NCBI GenBank assembly: GCA_036377055.1
Contig: DASUZD010000090.1
Location: 1 to 6,910 of the forward strand
Reading direction: 5' to 3'
DNA length: 6,910 nucleotides
Source of the DNA: DASUZD01 sp036377055
GTDB lineage: Bacteria > Actinomycetota > Thermoleophilia > Gaiellales > Gaiellaceae
The notes under the pieces were generated by a model. That model was not told the DNA's origin, did no database searches, and saw only the letters and a list, made by a program, of their open reading frames with translations. This document shows, piece by piece, positions 1 through 6,285 of this stretch (within the stretch, counting starts at the first letter, position 1; the number at the start of each line of letters is the position of its first letter). The position numbers were made by a program, and so were the translations under genes.

Positions 1-1620
1 CCGACTCGCAGCGGGGGCCTGCTCTTCGCCAGCGGCGACGTAGGCTAATAGCGCCCAGGCCGTCTGGCTAGGGGTCGAGGGTCCGCGGCCGCGCCAAGCC
101 GGGTCGCCGTAGGAGAGGATGTCCTCGCCGAAGCCGCCGTCCGCGTTCTGGACTCCGTCGAGCCAGGCGACGGCTCGGCGGTATGCGGGGTGGTCGTGGG
201 GAACGCCGCAGGCCTCGAGCGCGGGGAGCGCCGCGCCGGTGCCGTAGACGTGGTTGACGCCCCAGCGCCCGAACCACGAGCCGTCGTCCTCCTGCTCGGC
301 GAGGAGCCACTCGAGGCCGCGCGCGACCTCGGTCTCGTAGCCCCCCTCGGGGGCGAGCGCCTCCAGCGCGTGGCCGCTCACGTCGGCGCTCGGCTCGTCC
401 GTCACCTTGCCGAAGTCGCAGAACGGAATCCGGTAGAGCCAGTGCGCCTCGTTGTCGACGTCGAACGCGCCCCAGCCGCCGCTCGACGACTGCATCCCGG
501 CCGTCCAGTCGAGGCTGCGCTCGACCGCCTCGTCGCCGATGCCGAGCTGACGCAGCGCGAGCGCGACGACCGCCGCGTCGTCGACATCCGGATAGAGGTC
601 GTTCTCGAACTCGAACGCCCATCCGCCCGAGGCGAGCTTCGGGCGGCGAATCGCCCAGTCGCCCTTGACGGTCACCTCCTCTCGGAGCAGCCACTCGCCC
701 GCGCGGCGGAGCTGCGGGTGGTCGGCCGGAACGCCCGTGGCTCGAAGTGCCAGCACCGCCAGGGCCGTGTCCCAGACCGGCGACTGACACGCCTCCGGCC
801 GGAGGCGCTCGCCGTCGTCGATGGTGAAGCGCTCCCAGCCCTCGACGGCGCGCCGGAACGTCTCGTCCTCGAACCCGTGGCCGAGGGTCGCAAGCATGAT
901 GATCGACCAGACCCACGGCGGCTGGATTCCGCCCCACGAGCCGTCCGCCTCCTGGCGCTCGCGCACCCAGCGCTCGGCGACGGCGATCGCGCGCCGGCGA
1001 AGCGCGTTCGGTCGCCGTGGTGGCCGCGATCGCCCGGGCAGAGCGCCGATCTCGGGCAGGTCGATCGGCGCGCAGCGGACGGGGCGAAGCGCCTCGACGA
1101 CCGACAGCGGCACGACCGTCTGCCGCGCCCAGCACGCGAAGTCGTAGACCGAGAACGGCCCGCCGGGCGGGAGCAGGATGATCTCCGGCGGGACGCGCGC
1201 GACCCGCTGCCAAGGCCACTGGCCGAGCAGCGCGAGGAAGCACTTTGTGAAGACGCGGCTCTTCGGGACTCCGCCCGCGCCGATGATGTACTCGCGCGCC
1301 TTCGCGCCGGGATCGCGCCCCGCCAGGCGGAGCGCCGCGTACGCCTCGATCGACGTCGAGAGGTCCGGCGGGCCCTCGTGCCAGATCGACCACGTTCCGT
1401 CGTCGCGCCGCCGCGCCTCGAGCTCGTTCGCGATCTTCCGGTCGAGCTCCGGCGTCCGCAGCCCGGTGAAGTGGTGCCAGAAGAGGTGCTGGGCGATCAT
1501 CGTCGCGTTCGACTCGAGCTCGCCGACCCAGTAGCCGGCCGGTCGCTGGAGCTCGAACAGGCGGGCCGTGCCGCGTTCGAGCGCGACGTCAAGCGAGGTG
1601 CGCTCGGAGATCGCGGTCAC
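1..1620 (-). CDS. shc: Squalene-hopene cyclase, C-terminus beyond window edge
   Basis: Class II triterpene cyclase that protonates and folds squalene into hopene/hopanol, normally as a monotopic membrane protein; this is the last step of hopanoid skeleton formation. The frame is open for 540 codons from GTG at 1620 to base 1. Visible hallmarks: the N-terminal GYWVGELESN segment (residues 29-38), PVWDT (281-285), GGWAFEFEN (332-340), the catalytic acid motif DVDD (345-348, bases 577-588), GGWGAFDVDN (381-390), and several QW-type repeats (around 71-77, 223-230, 443-449 and 491-497). Family members are roughly 620-680 residues, so about 80-140 residues are missing at the C-terminus. The GTG start overlaps the hpnE stop (GTGA) and has an AGGTG Shine-Dalgarno-like sequence at 1626-1630, five bases upstream. 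No frameshift was seen. DVDD plus the hpnCDE context favours a squalene substrate over other class II cyclases. hpnF is a synonym. Confidence 0.95.
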   Translation of the reverse strand, partial: MTAISERTSLDVALERGTARLFELQRPAGYWVGELESNATMIAQHLFWHHFTGLRTPELDRKIANELEARRRDDGTWSIWHEGPPDLSTSIEAYAALRLAGRDPGAKAREYIIGAGGVPKSRVFTKCFLALLGQWPWQRVARVPPEIILLPPGGPFSVYDFACWARQTVVPLSVVEALRPVRCAPIDLPEIGALPGRSRPPRRPNALRRRAIAVAERWVRERQEADGSWGGIQPPWVWSIIMLATLGHGFEDETFRRAVEGWERFTIDDGERLRPEACQSPVWDTALAVLALRATGVPADHPQLRRAGEWLLREEVTVKGDWAIRRPKLASGGWAFEFENDLYPDVDDAAVVALALRQLGIGDEAVERSLDWTAGMQSSSGGWGAFDVDNEAHWLYRIPFCDFGKVTDEPSADVSGHALEALAPEGGYETEVARGLEWLLAEQEDDGSWFGRWGVNHVYGTGAALPALEACGVPHDHPAYRRAVAWLDGVQNADGGFGEDILSYGDPAWRGRGPSTPSQTAWALLAYVAAGEEQAPAASR

Positions 1621-2849
1621 GCCGGCACCTTCGCTTGCACGCTGGACAAGACTGCCCGAGCGGCATGAATGCCGGAGCGGACGGCGTTCTCCATCGTCGG
1701 CGGCCAGCCGCCTGAGCTTGTCCACGCGCCCGCGCGCGCGAGCGCGTCGCGAACGCGTCCTGCGGCCGGTCGCGCGACGCCGGGGCGAAGCGCGATCGTC
1801 GCCTGCGGCTCGCGGCTCACGCGCGACCACAGCAGCTCCGCGTGCCCGAGTCGCTCGACCAGCTGGCCCGCGACGAGGTCGACCAGCTCGCGACCGCGCA
1901 GCTCCATCAGCTCCGGTGCCCCACTCGAAACCACCGTCAGATACTGCCCTTCCTCGGGCGCGTGGCCCGTCAGCGCGCCTCGATCGAAGACCCAATGGGC
2001 GTCGGAGCCGAGCAGCGCGGCGAGCTCGTGCCGGAGGATCTTGCGGTCGAAGAGGAGGTGCACGCTCACGATCGGCGAGTGCTCGAGCCCCGGATCCGGC
2101 GCGCCGAGGAGCGCCGCCGACTCCGCCGGCGGAAGCGCGACCACGACCGCATCGGCGTCCAGCTCGTCGAGCGAGACGACCCGCTCGCCCGTCCGCACGA
2201 TCGCGCCTGTAGCCTCGAGCGCACGTCCCGCCGCCTCGCCGTGCAGGTCGCCGAGCGGCGCCATCGGGAGGACGACCTCGCTCGCAGCGCGTCCCGATCG
2301 CAGCGCCGTGAGGACGGTGAACACGGCATCCGCCGCCGCGACGTCGTCAGTCCGCAGGTTCAGCGCCGGCCGCACGAAGACGTCCCAGAACCGCTCGATC
2401 GCGGCCTGCGACTCGCCGTGGGCGCGCAGGAAGTCGCCGAAGGTCGCGTCGCCGGGCGCGAGCCGCGGCAGGCGTGCGAGCAGCGCGAGGATCCGCAGCC
2501 GGTCGCCGAACGGCACGTGCCGGTAGCGCAGGAGCGGCCCGACGCCGTAGCCGATCGTCGCGACGCGCCCACGCTCGTCGATCACGGGCAGCCGGAGCGG
2601 CATGCGGCGCACGCCGCCGAGGCTCCCGATTCGCTCGAGGAAGCGGAGGTACTCCGAGAAGCAGCCGAGCGCGATGTGCTGGCCGTTGTCGGGCGGAGGC
2701 TCGGGGTCGCCCTCGCGCCGCGGAAGCGTCTGCACCGCTCCGCCGAGCGTCGGACGACCTTCGAAGAGCGTCACCTCGTGCCCGGCGTCCGCGAGCTCGA
2801 GCGCGGCCGCGAGCCCCGCGAGGCCGCCTCCGACCACGACCGCCCTCAT
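1617..2849 (-). CDS. hpnE: Hydroxysqualene reductase, squalene-associated FAD-dependent desaturase family (HpnE)
   Basis: 410-residue flavoprotein of the amine oxidase/phytoene desaturase fold. In the HpnCDE route it reduces hydroxysqualene to squalene (established for characterised family members). The N-terminus is a Rossmann FAD-binding unit: VVVGGGLAG (residues 4-12), with the beta-strand-end acid E30 in TLFEGR. The family segment DNGQH is at 54-58. The C-terminal signature runs from GAWTSSGG to MENAVRSG (about 374-393). Related proteins usually have Gly-Asp before the Trp of this signature; here it is Gly-Ala (residues 374-375). An open frame continues upstream to 3269, but the start at 2849 is chosen because the FAD fold begins directly there and its ATG overlaps the hpnD stop (ATGA). 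The stop overlaps the shc GTG. Function is assigned from family and operon context. Confidence 0.94.
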   Translation of the reverse strand: MRAVVVGGGLAGLAAALELADAGHEVTLFEGRPTLGGAVQTLPRREGDPEPPPDNGQHIALGCFSEYLRFLERIGSLGGVRRMPLRLPVIDERGRVATIGYGVGPLLRYRHVPFGDRLRILALLARLPRLAPGDATFGDFLRAHGESQAAIERFWDVFVRPALNLRTDDVAAADAVFTVLTALRSGRAASEVVLPMAPLGDLHGEAAGRALEATGAIVRTGERVVSLDELDADAVVVALPPAESAALLGAPDPGLEHSPIVSVHLLFDRKILRHELAALLGSDAHWVFDRGALTGHAPEEGQYLTVVSSGAPELMELRGRELVDLVAGQLVERLGHAELLWSRVSREPQATIALRPGVARPAAGRVRDALARAGAWTSSGGWPPTMENAVRSGIHAARAVLSSVQAKVPA

Positions 2850-3670
2850 CGCCGCAGCCCCGAGCCGACGATGCGGAGCTTCTGGAGCGGCGAGAGCCGC
2901 AGCGGCCCGCCGAAGACGTCGAACTGCGCCGCCTCGATCCGGTCGAGCGTCGCGCGATAGAGGCCGGCGAACGTCGAGACGCAGAGCGCGCTCCGGCCGT
3001 CGAGCTCGTCGAGCAGGCCGAGCCCGTCGGCGAGATACGCGCGCGCCCGACCTGCCTGGAACGCCATCAGCGCCTGCCACGAGGCACCGCACCGGCCCGA
3101 CGCGATGTCGTCCTCCGTCACGCCGAACGACGCCAGCTCGTCCTGCGGCAGGTAGACGCGGCCGAGCCGCCAGTCCTCGGGCACGTCGCGCACGATGTTG
3201 ATCAGCTGGAGCGCGACGCCGAGCGTCTCGGCCCGGCGCTCGTCGTCCGACCCGTACACCGCGACGCACGCGACACCGACCGCGCCGGCGACGCGCCGGC
3301 AGTAGCCGTGGAGCTCGTCGAAGGTCGCGTAGCGCGTCTGCCGCAGGTCCTGGAGCCCGCCGTCGATCAGGTCGTGGAAAGCGCGATCCGGGATCGGGTA
3401 GCGCGAGCGCGCGTCCGCGAGCGCGACGAGCGTCGCGCTCCCGTTCGGGCTCGCGTCCAGCGCGGCCCGCAGCCGCTCCAGGCCTGCTCGCTTCTCCTCC
3501 GCGGGCAGGTCGCCGTCGGCCAGGTCGTCCACCTCGCGCGCGAAGGCGTAGATGGCCGCGATCGCGCGGCGCTTCGGCCGCGGCAGCACCATGATCCCGT
3601 ACGCGAAGTTGCGCGCCCGCCGGCGCGTGATCCGCTCGACCTCGGCGTATGCCCGCTCGGCGGTCGTCAT
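2846..3670 (-). CDS. hpnD: Presqualene diphosphate synthase (HpnD)
   Basis: 274-residue all-alpha head-to-head prenyl synthase of the squalene/phytoene synthase family. HpnD couples two farnesyl diphosphates into presqualene diphosphate, a Mg-dependent reaction. Both acidic metal-binding motifs are present: D48-D49-L-A-D52 (in REVDDLAD) and D162-V-P-E-D166 (in RDVPEDWRLG), followed by RVYLPQDEL. The N-terminal NFAYGIMVLP segment and the C-terminal AQFDVFGGP are typical of the HpnD subgroup. The frame is open further upstream to 4510, but that stretch is a shadow of hpnC. The ATG at 3670 is chosen because the family N-terminus starts there and it forms an ATGA overlap with the hpnC stop. It ends in an ATGA overlap with hpnE. 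It is paralogous to the neighbouring hpnC, which shares the Asp-rich motifs and a GR-YLP segment. Phytoene synthase is a less likely alternative given the cyclase and HpnE in the operon. Confidence 0.94.
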   Translation of the reverse strand: MTTAERAYAEVERITRRRARNFAYGIMVLPRPKRRAIAAIYAFAREVDDLADGDLPAEEKRAGLERLRAALDASPNGSATLVALADARSRYPIPDRAFHDLIDGGLQDLRQTRYATFDELHGYCRRVAGAVGVACVAVYGSDDERRAETLGVALQLINIVRDVPEDWRLGRVYLPQDELASFGVTEDDIASGRCGASWQALMAFQAGRARAYLADGLGLLDELDGRSALCVSTFAGLYRATLDRIEAAQFDVFGGPLRLSPLQKLRIVGSGLRR

Positions 3671-4473
3671 CGCACGAGCGTCGCCACCGCCTCGCGGGCG
3701 AGCCTGGCGCGGGAGGGCTTCGGGCGGCTGGCGAAGACGTCGTAGTCGGCGCGCCGAAGGGCGTCGAGGGCCGCGAGCCCGCCGCGCGCGAAGAGCCCGA
3801 CCGCCCGGCCGACCCGGCCGCCGAGCCGCAGCTCCAGCTTCTCGCCGGCCGCGAGCAGTCGGCTCGCGCGCTCGGCTTCGAAGGCCAGGAGCAGGCGCAG
3901 CGGGTCGTTCGGCTCGTCGACCTTCGTGACGCCGAAGCGCCGCCGGTCCTCGGCCGGCAGGTAGATGCGGCCGAGCACGAGGTCGCGCGGGACGTCCTGG
4001 AGGAAATTGACGAGCTGGAGCCCGGTGCAGACGTCGTCGCTCGCCGCCACCAGCTCGGGGTCGTCCGCGCGCCGGAGCACGCCGAGCACGAGCCGGCCGA
4101 CTGGGTCCGCCGACTTCGTGCAGTAGTCGCGCAAATCGTCCCACGTCGCGTACTCCGAGACGCGCTGGTCCTGCCGGTTCGCCTCGATCAGCCCGAGAAA
4201 CGGCGCGCGCGGCAGCTGGAACTCGGCGATCGTCGGCTGAAGCTCGCGCATGACCGGCCACGTCGGCTCGCCGCCGTAGCAGGCGTCGACCTCGCGCTCG
4301 AGCTCGTCGAGCAGCGCGAGCCGGTCGCCCTCGGCCTCGTCGCCGAGGATGTCGACCAGCCGGCAGTAGCCGTAGACCCGCCGGAGATGCGGGCGCAGCG
4401 CCCGCGGAAAGAGCAGCGACGCGACCGGGAAGTTCTCTCCCCGCGCGCGACGGGCGACGGAAGCGGCGTCCAT
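3667..4473 (-). CDS. hpnC: Hydroxysqualene synthase (HpnC)
   Basis: 268-residue squalene/phytoene synthase-family enzyme and first gene of the operon. HpnC rearranges presqualene diphosphate to hydroxysqualene (known for the family). Motifs: ENFPVASLLFP (residues 13-23), the typical HpnC opening; first acidic motif D41-I-L-G-D45, where the DxxxD spacing is kept but the second residue, usually Asp, is Ile; second motif D160-V-P-R-D164 within NFLQDVPRDLVLGRIYLP; and RRADYDVFASRPKPSRAR near the C-terminus. The ATG at 4473 is the only reasonable start: an in-frame TGA lies about ten codons upstream with no start codon between. No clear Shine-Dalgarno sequence precedes it, which fits leaderless translation. 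The stop overlaps the hpnD ATG. HpnC and HpnD are assigned by their distinct N-terminal signatures and by gene order. Confidence 0.93.
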   Translation of the reverse strand: MDAASVARRARGENFPVASLLFPRALRPHLRRVYGYCRLVDILGDEAEGDRLALLDELEREVDACYGGEPTWPVMRELQPTIAEFQLPRAPFLGLIEANRQDQRVSEYATWDDLRDYCTKSADPVGRLVLGVLRRADDPELVAASDDVCTGLQLVNFLQDVPRDLVLGRIYLPAEDRRRFGVTKVDEPNDPLRLLLAFEAERASRLLAAGEKLELRLGGRVGRAVGLFARGGLAALDALRRADYDVFASRPKPSRARLAREAVATLVR

Positions 4474-4480
4474 GGCCCGT

Positions 4481-4510
4481 ACGATGGCGTGCCGGATGTT
4501 GCCTCGTCAA
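4481..4510 (-). promoter_or_regulatory. Candidate leaderless promoter of the hpnCDE-shc operon
   Basis: Read on the minus strand, TTGACG (4505-4510) lies 18 bases before CATCGT (4481-4486), which lies 7 bases before the hpnC ATG. TTGACG matches five of six bases of the -35 consensus. CATCGT is a weak -10 but keeps the key A at position 2 and T at position 6. Transcription from here would begin at or beside the start codon, in line with the absent Shine-Dalgarno. This is inference from spacing only. Confidence 0.3.
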
Positions 4511-4520
4511 ACGGCGACGG

Positions 4521-4540
4521 CCTTGCCTCGGAGGGCAAGG
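4521..4540. repeat. Perfect 7-base inverted repeat in the divergent control region
   Basis: Arms CCTTGCC (4521-4527) and GGCAAGG (4534-4540) are exact reverse complements around a 6-base TCGGAG spacer. The repeat lies between the divergent hpnC and STAS genes and overlaps the candidate -35 of the STAS promoter, so an operator is a reasonable reading. No T-tract follows on either strand, which argues against an intrinsic terminator. Confidence 0.4.
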
Positions 4541-4558
4541 GGGTGGTCTAATCGATTA
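4523..4558 (+). promoter_or_regulatory. Candidate promoter of the STAS gene with an overlapping palindrome
   Basis: TTGCCT (4523-4528) is separated by 18 bases from TCTAAT (4547-4552), which is preceded by TGG (4544-4546), giving an extended -10 look. TCTAAT matches five of six bases of the -10 consensus but lacks the A at position 2. The -10 runs into a perfect 10-base palindrome, TAATCGATTA (4549-4558). The resulting leader would be about 57 bases. Seen by eye only. Confidence 0.35.
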
Positions 4559-4616
4559 CGGCGCGTCGCAGCCCCTCCCCCGCTTCGGCGCGCCGCCGTA
4601 TGCGGTCGACAAACCG

Positions 4617-4964
4617 ATGACTACTGTCCGTCCGGATCCGGTCGCCGGCGTCTCTCTGAACGGGGAGTCGGTCGTCGTCCGCCTCACCGGCGAGCTCGAC
4701 CTCTCCAACGTCCTGCTGCTGCGCACCGCCTTGTTCGAGTGCATCGAGCGACGGCCGAAGCGGCTCGTCGTCGACCTCGCCGGCGTGACGTTCATCGACT
4801 CGACCGCGCTCGGGACGCTGATCGAGGTGCGCGCGCGGCTGGAATCGAAGGAGTCGTTCGTGCTCGCGTCCCCCGGCCTCGAGACGCGGCGCGCCCTCGA
4901 GATCTCGGGCCTCGACCGCCACTTCGAGGTCCGCGAGACGCTCGAGGACGCGCTGAATTCGTAG
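4617..4964 (+). CDS. STAS-domain anti-sigma factor antagonist (SpoIIAA/RsbV-like)
   Basis: 115-residue single-domain protein, the usual length for anti-sigma factor antagonists. Such proteins bind a serine-kinase anti-sigma factor when unphosphorylated, freeing a stress or developmental sigma factor, and are switched off by phosphorylation of a conserved serine. Visible features: beta-strand and turn VVVRLTGELDLSN (residues 19-31), the hydrophobic strand RLVVDLAGVTFID, and the phosphorylation motif DSTALG with Ser62 (residues 61-66), followed by an amphipathic helix and a second DxxF-type segment near the C-terminus. The ATG at 4617 is chosen because the fold begins soon after it. No good Shine-Dalgarno precedes it. 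No anti-sigma kinase or sigma factor gene lies in the window, so its partner is unknown. It is divergent from the hopanoid operon across 143 bases. Confidence 0.9.
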   Translation: MTTVRPDPVAGVSLNGESVVVRLTGELDLSNVLLLRTALFECIERRPKRLVVDLAGVTFIDSTALGTLIEVRARLESKESFVLASPGLETRRALEISGLDRHFEVRETLEDALNS

Positions 4965-4968
4965 TAGG

Positions 4969-5019
4969 AGGGCTGCGCCCTGCCTCTGAGTGGCGCGGCT
5001 GCGCGGCTACCCGGCCGCG
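4969..5019 (+). terminator. Two GC-rich hairpins after the STAS gene, possible terminator
   Basis: Directly after the STAS stop, AGGGC (4969-4973) and GCCCT (4977-4981) form a 5-bp stem with a 3-base loop. Further on, CGCGGC (5002-5007) and GCCGCG (5014-5019) form a 6-bp stem with a 6-base loop. Neither is followed by a T-tract, so a classical intrinsic terminator is not supported. In GC-rich DNA such stems also arise by chance. Confidence 0.25.
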
Positions 5020-5025
5020 GAGTCT

Positions 5026-5046
5026 TAACACGATCTCTGTTAGTAT
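5026..5046 (+). promoter_or_regulatory. Extended -10 promoter with operator-like dyad before the ATPase gene
   Basis: TAACA (5026-5030) and TGTTA (5038-5042) are perfect inverted repeats around 7 bases. TGT (5038-5040) followed by TAGTAT (5041-5046) reads as an extended -10 element overlapping the right arm. Expected transcription would start near 5053, about 20 bases before the ATPase ATG. No -35 at normal spacing was found. The AT-rich patch from about 5023 to 5075 stands out sharply from its surroundings. A second, looser copy of the right arm, CTCTGTGTTA, lies at 5064-5073 next to the start codon. A repressor site over the promoter is inference. Confidence 0.35.
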
Positions 5047-5071
5047 CGCAAAACCTAAAGAACTCTGTGTT

Positions 5072-6265
5072 ATGTCCCCACCTTTAGGAAAGAACCCGTT
5101 TCGCCCCGGCGTAGGGATCCGTCCCTTGCACTTGGCGGGCCGCGATCCTCAGATGCGTCGATTCCGTGCCATGTTGCGTGCCGCTCCCGAACAGCCCGCG
5201 AACATGCGTCTGACAGGCCTGAGGGGAGTCGGAAAGAGCGTTCTGTTAGGCGAATTCGAGGACATCGCAGAACAGAACGGGTGGGCGAGCGCGCTCCTCG
5301 AGCTACAGCCCGGCCATAACGCCGACGAATCCCTCGTTACGGCTCTAATCAAGACGGCGAATCAGGCGAAAGAGCGGTTATCGCGGGTCGAGCGGCTTCG
5401 TACGGCTCTCGGAAAGACTGCGCGGAGGGCGGGTACGCTCGGGATCGGCTGGGGCGAGTTCGTCTTAACGTACGCGCCCTTCGCTGAGCAGGCGCAAGAG
5501 GACCTCAGCAAGGCCCTCTACGAAGTCGTGGAAATGGCCGTCGAGAAGGGACGCGATGGATTCGTTCTGCTGTTGGATGAAACCCAGGTCGTTCGAGACG
5601 AGCAGAACCCGACCGGAGAGCACCCCCTATCGCTGCTCATTTCCTCAGTCGTTGCGCTTCAGCGCAAGGAGCTTCCGCTCGGTCTTGTGGTTTGTGGGCT
5701 TCCAACCCTCACCGGGAACCTCTTGCGGGCGCGCTCGTACACGGAACGGATGTTTCGAGGTGAAGAGATCGGAAGGCTCGGGGCGAGTGACGCCGCGGAG
5801 GCATTCATCGAACCGATATCGGAGACGACGGCCAGCGTTCTCGTGTCGGACGGTCTCGTCGAGACCGTCGTAGCGGAGGTCGAGGGTTATCCCTACTTCA
5901 TCCAACTGTGGGGTGCAGAGCTCTGGGATGCGGCCGACGCGGCTGAGACGGACAGCCTCAATGACGCTCTGCTGGAAGCCGCTCGGCCCGACATTTTGCG
6001 GCGCCTCGACCTCGACTTCTACGAGCCTCGCGTTGCGACACTGACGCCGGCCGAGCAGGACGTGCTCTTGGCGACTGCGGAAATCGACTACCCACCACTG
6101 ACGGTCTCGCAATTGAATGAGGCGGTGGACAAGACGCCGGCAAACGTGAATGTCTTACTCGGTCGCTTGGTCGAGAACGGCGTCCTGTTCCGCCTACGAA
6201 AAGGGCAATACGAGTACACAGCGCCGAAGTTTCGTGACTATCTGCTGCGCCGCGCTCCGCGGTGA
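5072..6265 (+). CDS. Orphan AAA-type ATPase with C-terminal winged-helix-like domain
   Basis: 397-residue P-loop ATPase of uncharacterised role. It opens with KNPFRPGVG and LAGRD (residues 7-25), an arrangement seen in a family of bacterial orphan ATPases related to Cdc6/Orc-like and archaeal-type ATPases. Walker A is GLRGVGKS (49-56). Walker B is LLLDE (166-170), with the catalytic-type acid E170. GYPYFIQLWG (272-281) resembles a lid-region motif of such ATPases. From about 325 onward, LTPAEQDVLLA to the end looks like a winged helix, with a likely recognition helix near TPANVNVLLGRLVENG and a wing at FRLRKGQYEYT. The ATG at 5072 follows a weak AAAGAA; the frame is open back to 4472, but that region covers the STAS gene. 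Sampled lines are about 55-58% G+C with more A/T-ending codons than neighbours, suggesting transfer. No partner gene (nuclease, integrase, transposase) is adjacent. No signal peptide or membrane segment was noticed, so it is probably cytoplasmic. Confidence 0.85.
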   Translation: MSPPLGKNPFRPGVGIRPLHLAGRDPQMRRFRAMLRAAPEQPANMRLTGLRGVGKSVLLGEFEDIAEQNGWASALLELQPGHNADESLVTALIKTANQAKERLSRVERLRTALGKTARRAGTLGIGWGEFVLTYAPFAEQAQEDLSKALYEVVEMAVEKGRDGFVLLLDETQVVRDEQNPTGEHPLSLLISSVVALQRKELPLGLVVCGLPTLTGNLLRARSYTERMFRGEEIGRLGASDAAEAFIEPISETTASVLVSDGLVETVVAEVEGYPYFIQLWGAELWDAADAAETDSLNDALLEAARPDILRRLDLDFYEPRVATLTPAEQDVLLATAEIDYPPLTVSQLNEAVDKTPANVNVLLGRLVENGVLFRLRKGQYEYTAPKFRDYLLRRAPR

Positions 6266-6285
6266 CAGCCCCTCCTCTCTGGCCG

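Noticed and set aside
68..1393. 441-codon open frame on the minus strand
   Set aside because: It lies inside the squalene-hopene cyclase in another frame. Its product is Arg/Ala/Pro-rich with no motif, while the frame from 1620 shows DVDD and QW motifs throughout.
190..1668. 492-codon open frame on the plus strand
   Set aside because: Antisense to the cyclase; low-complexity Arg/Ala/Glu composition, typical of spurious open frames in high-GC DNA.
1842..4551. Long plus-strand open frames at 1842-2960, 2474-3745 and 3649-4551
   Set aside because: All are antisense to hpnE, hpnD and hpnC, whose own frames carry clear family motifs; the antisense products show none.
4548..4922. 124-codon minus-strand open frame over the STAS gene
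   Set aside because: Antisense to the STAS gene; no motif, no plausible start signal.
4472..5071. N-terminal extension of the ATPase frame back to 4472
   Set aside because: The extension crosses the whole STAS gene in a different frame and is Arg-rich without motifs. The ATPase family N-terminus begins just after the ATG at 5072.
5645..6112. 155-codon minus-strand open frame within the ATPase gene
   Set aside because: Antisense to a well-supported coding frame; no recognisable domain.
4967..6275. Near-matching inverted sequences GGAGGGCTG (4967-4975) and CAGCCCCTCC (6266-6275) flanking the ATPase gene
   Set aside because: Only 9-10 bases with a one-base difference, each right after a stop codon, and no transposase or target duplication. 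Too short to call element ends.
6266..6285. Possible bidirectional terminator between the ATPase and HtrA genes
   Set aside because: The 20-base gap is pyrimidine-rich but contains no inverted repeat able to form a stem.
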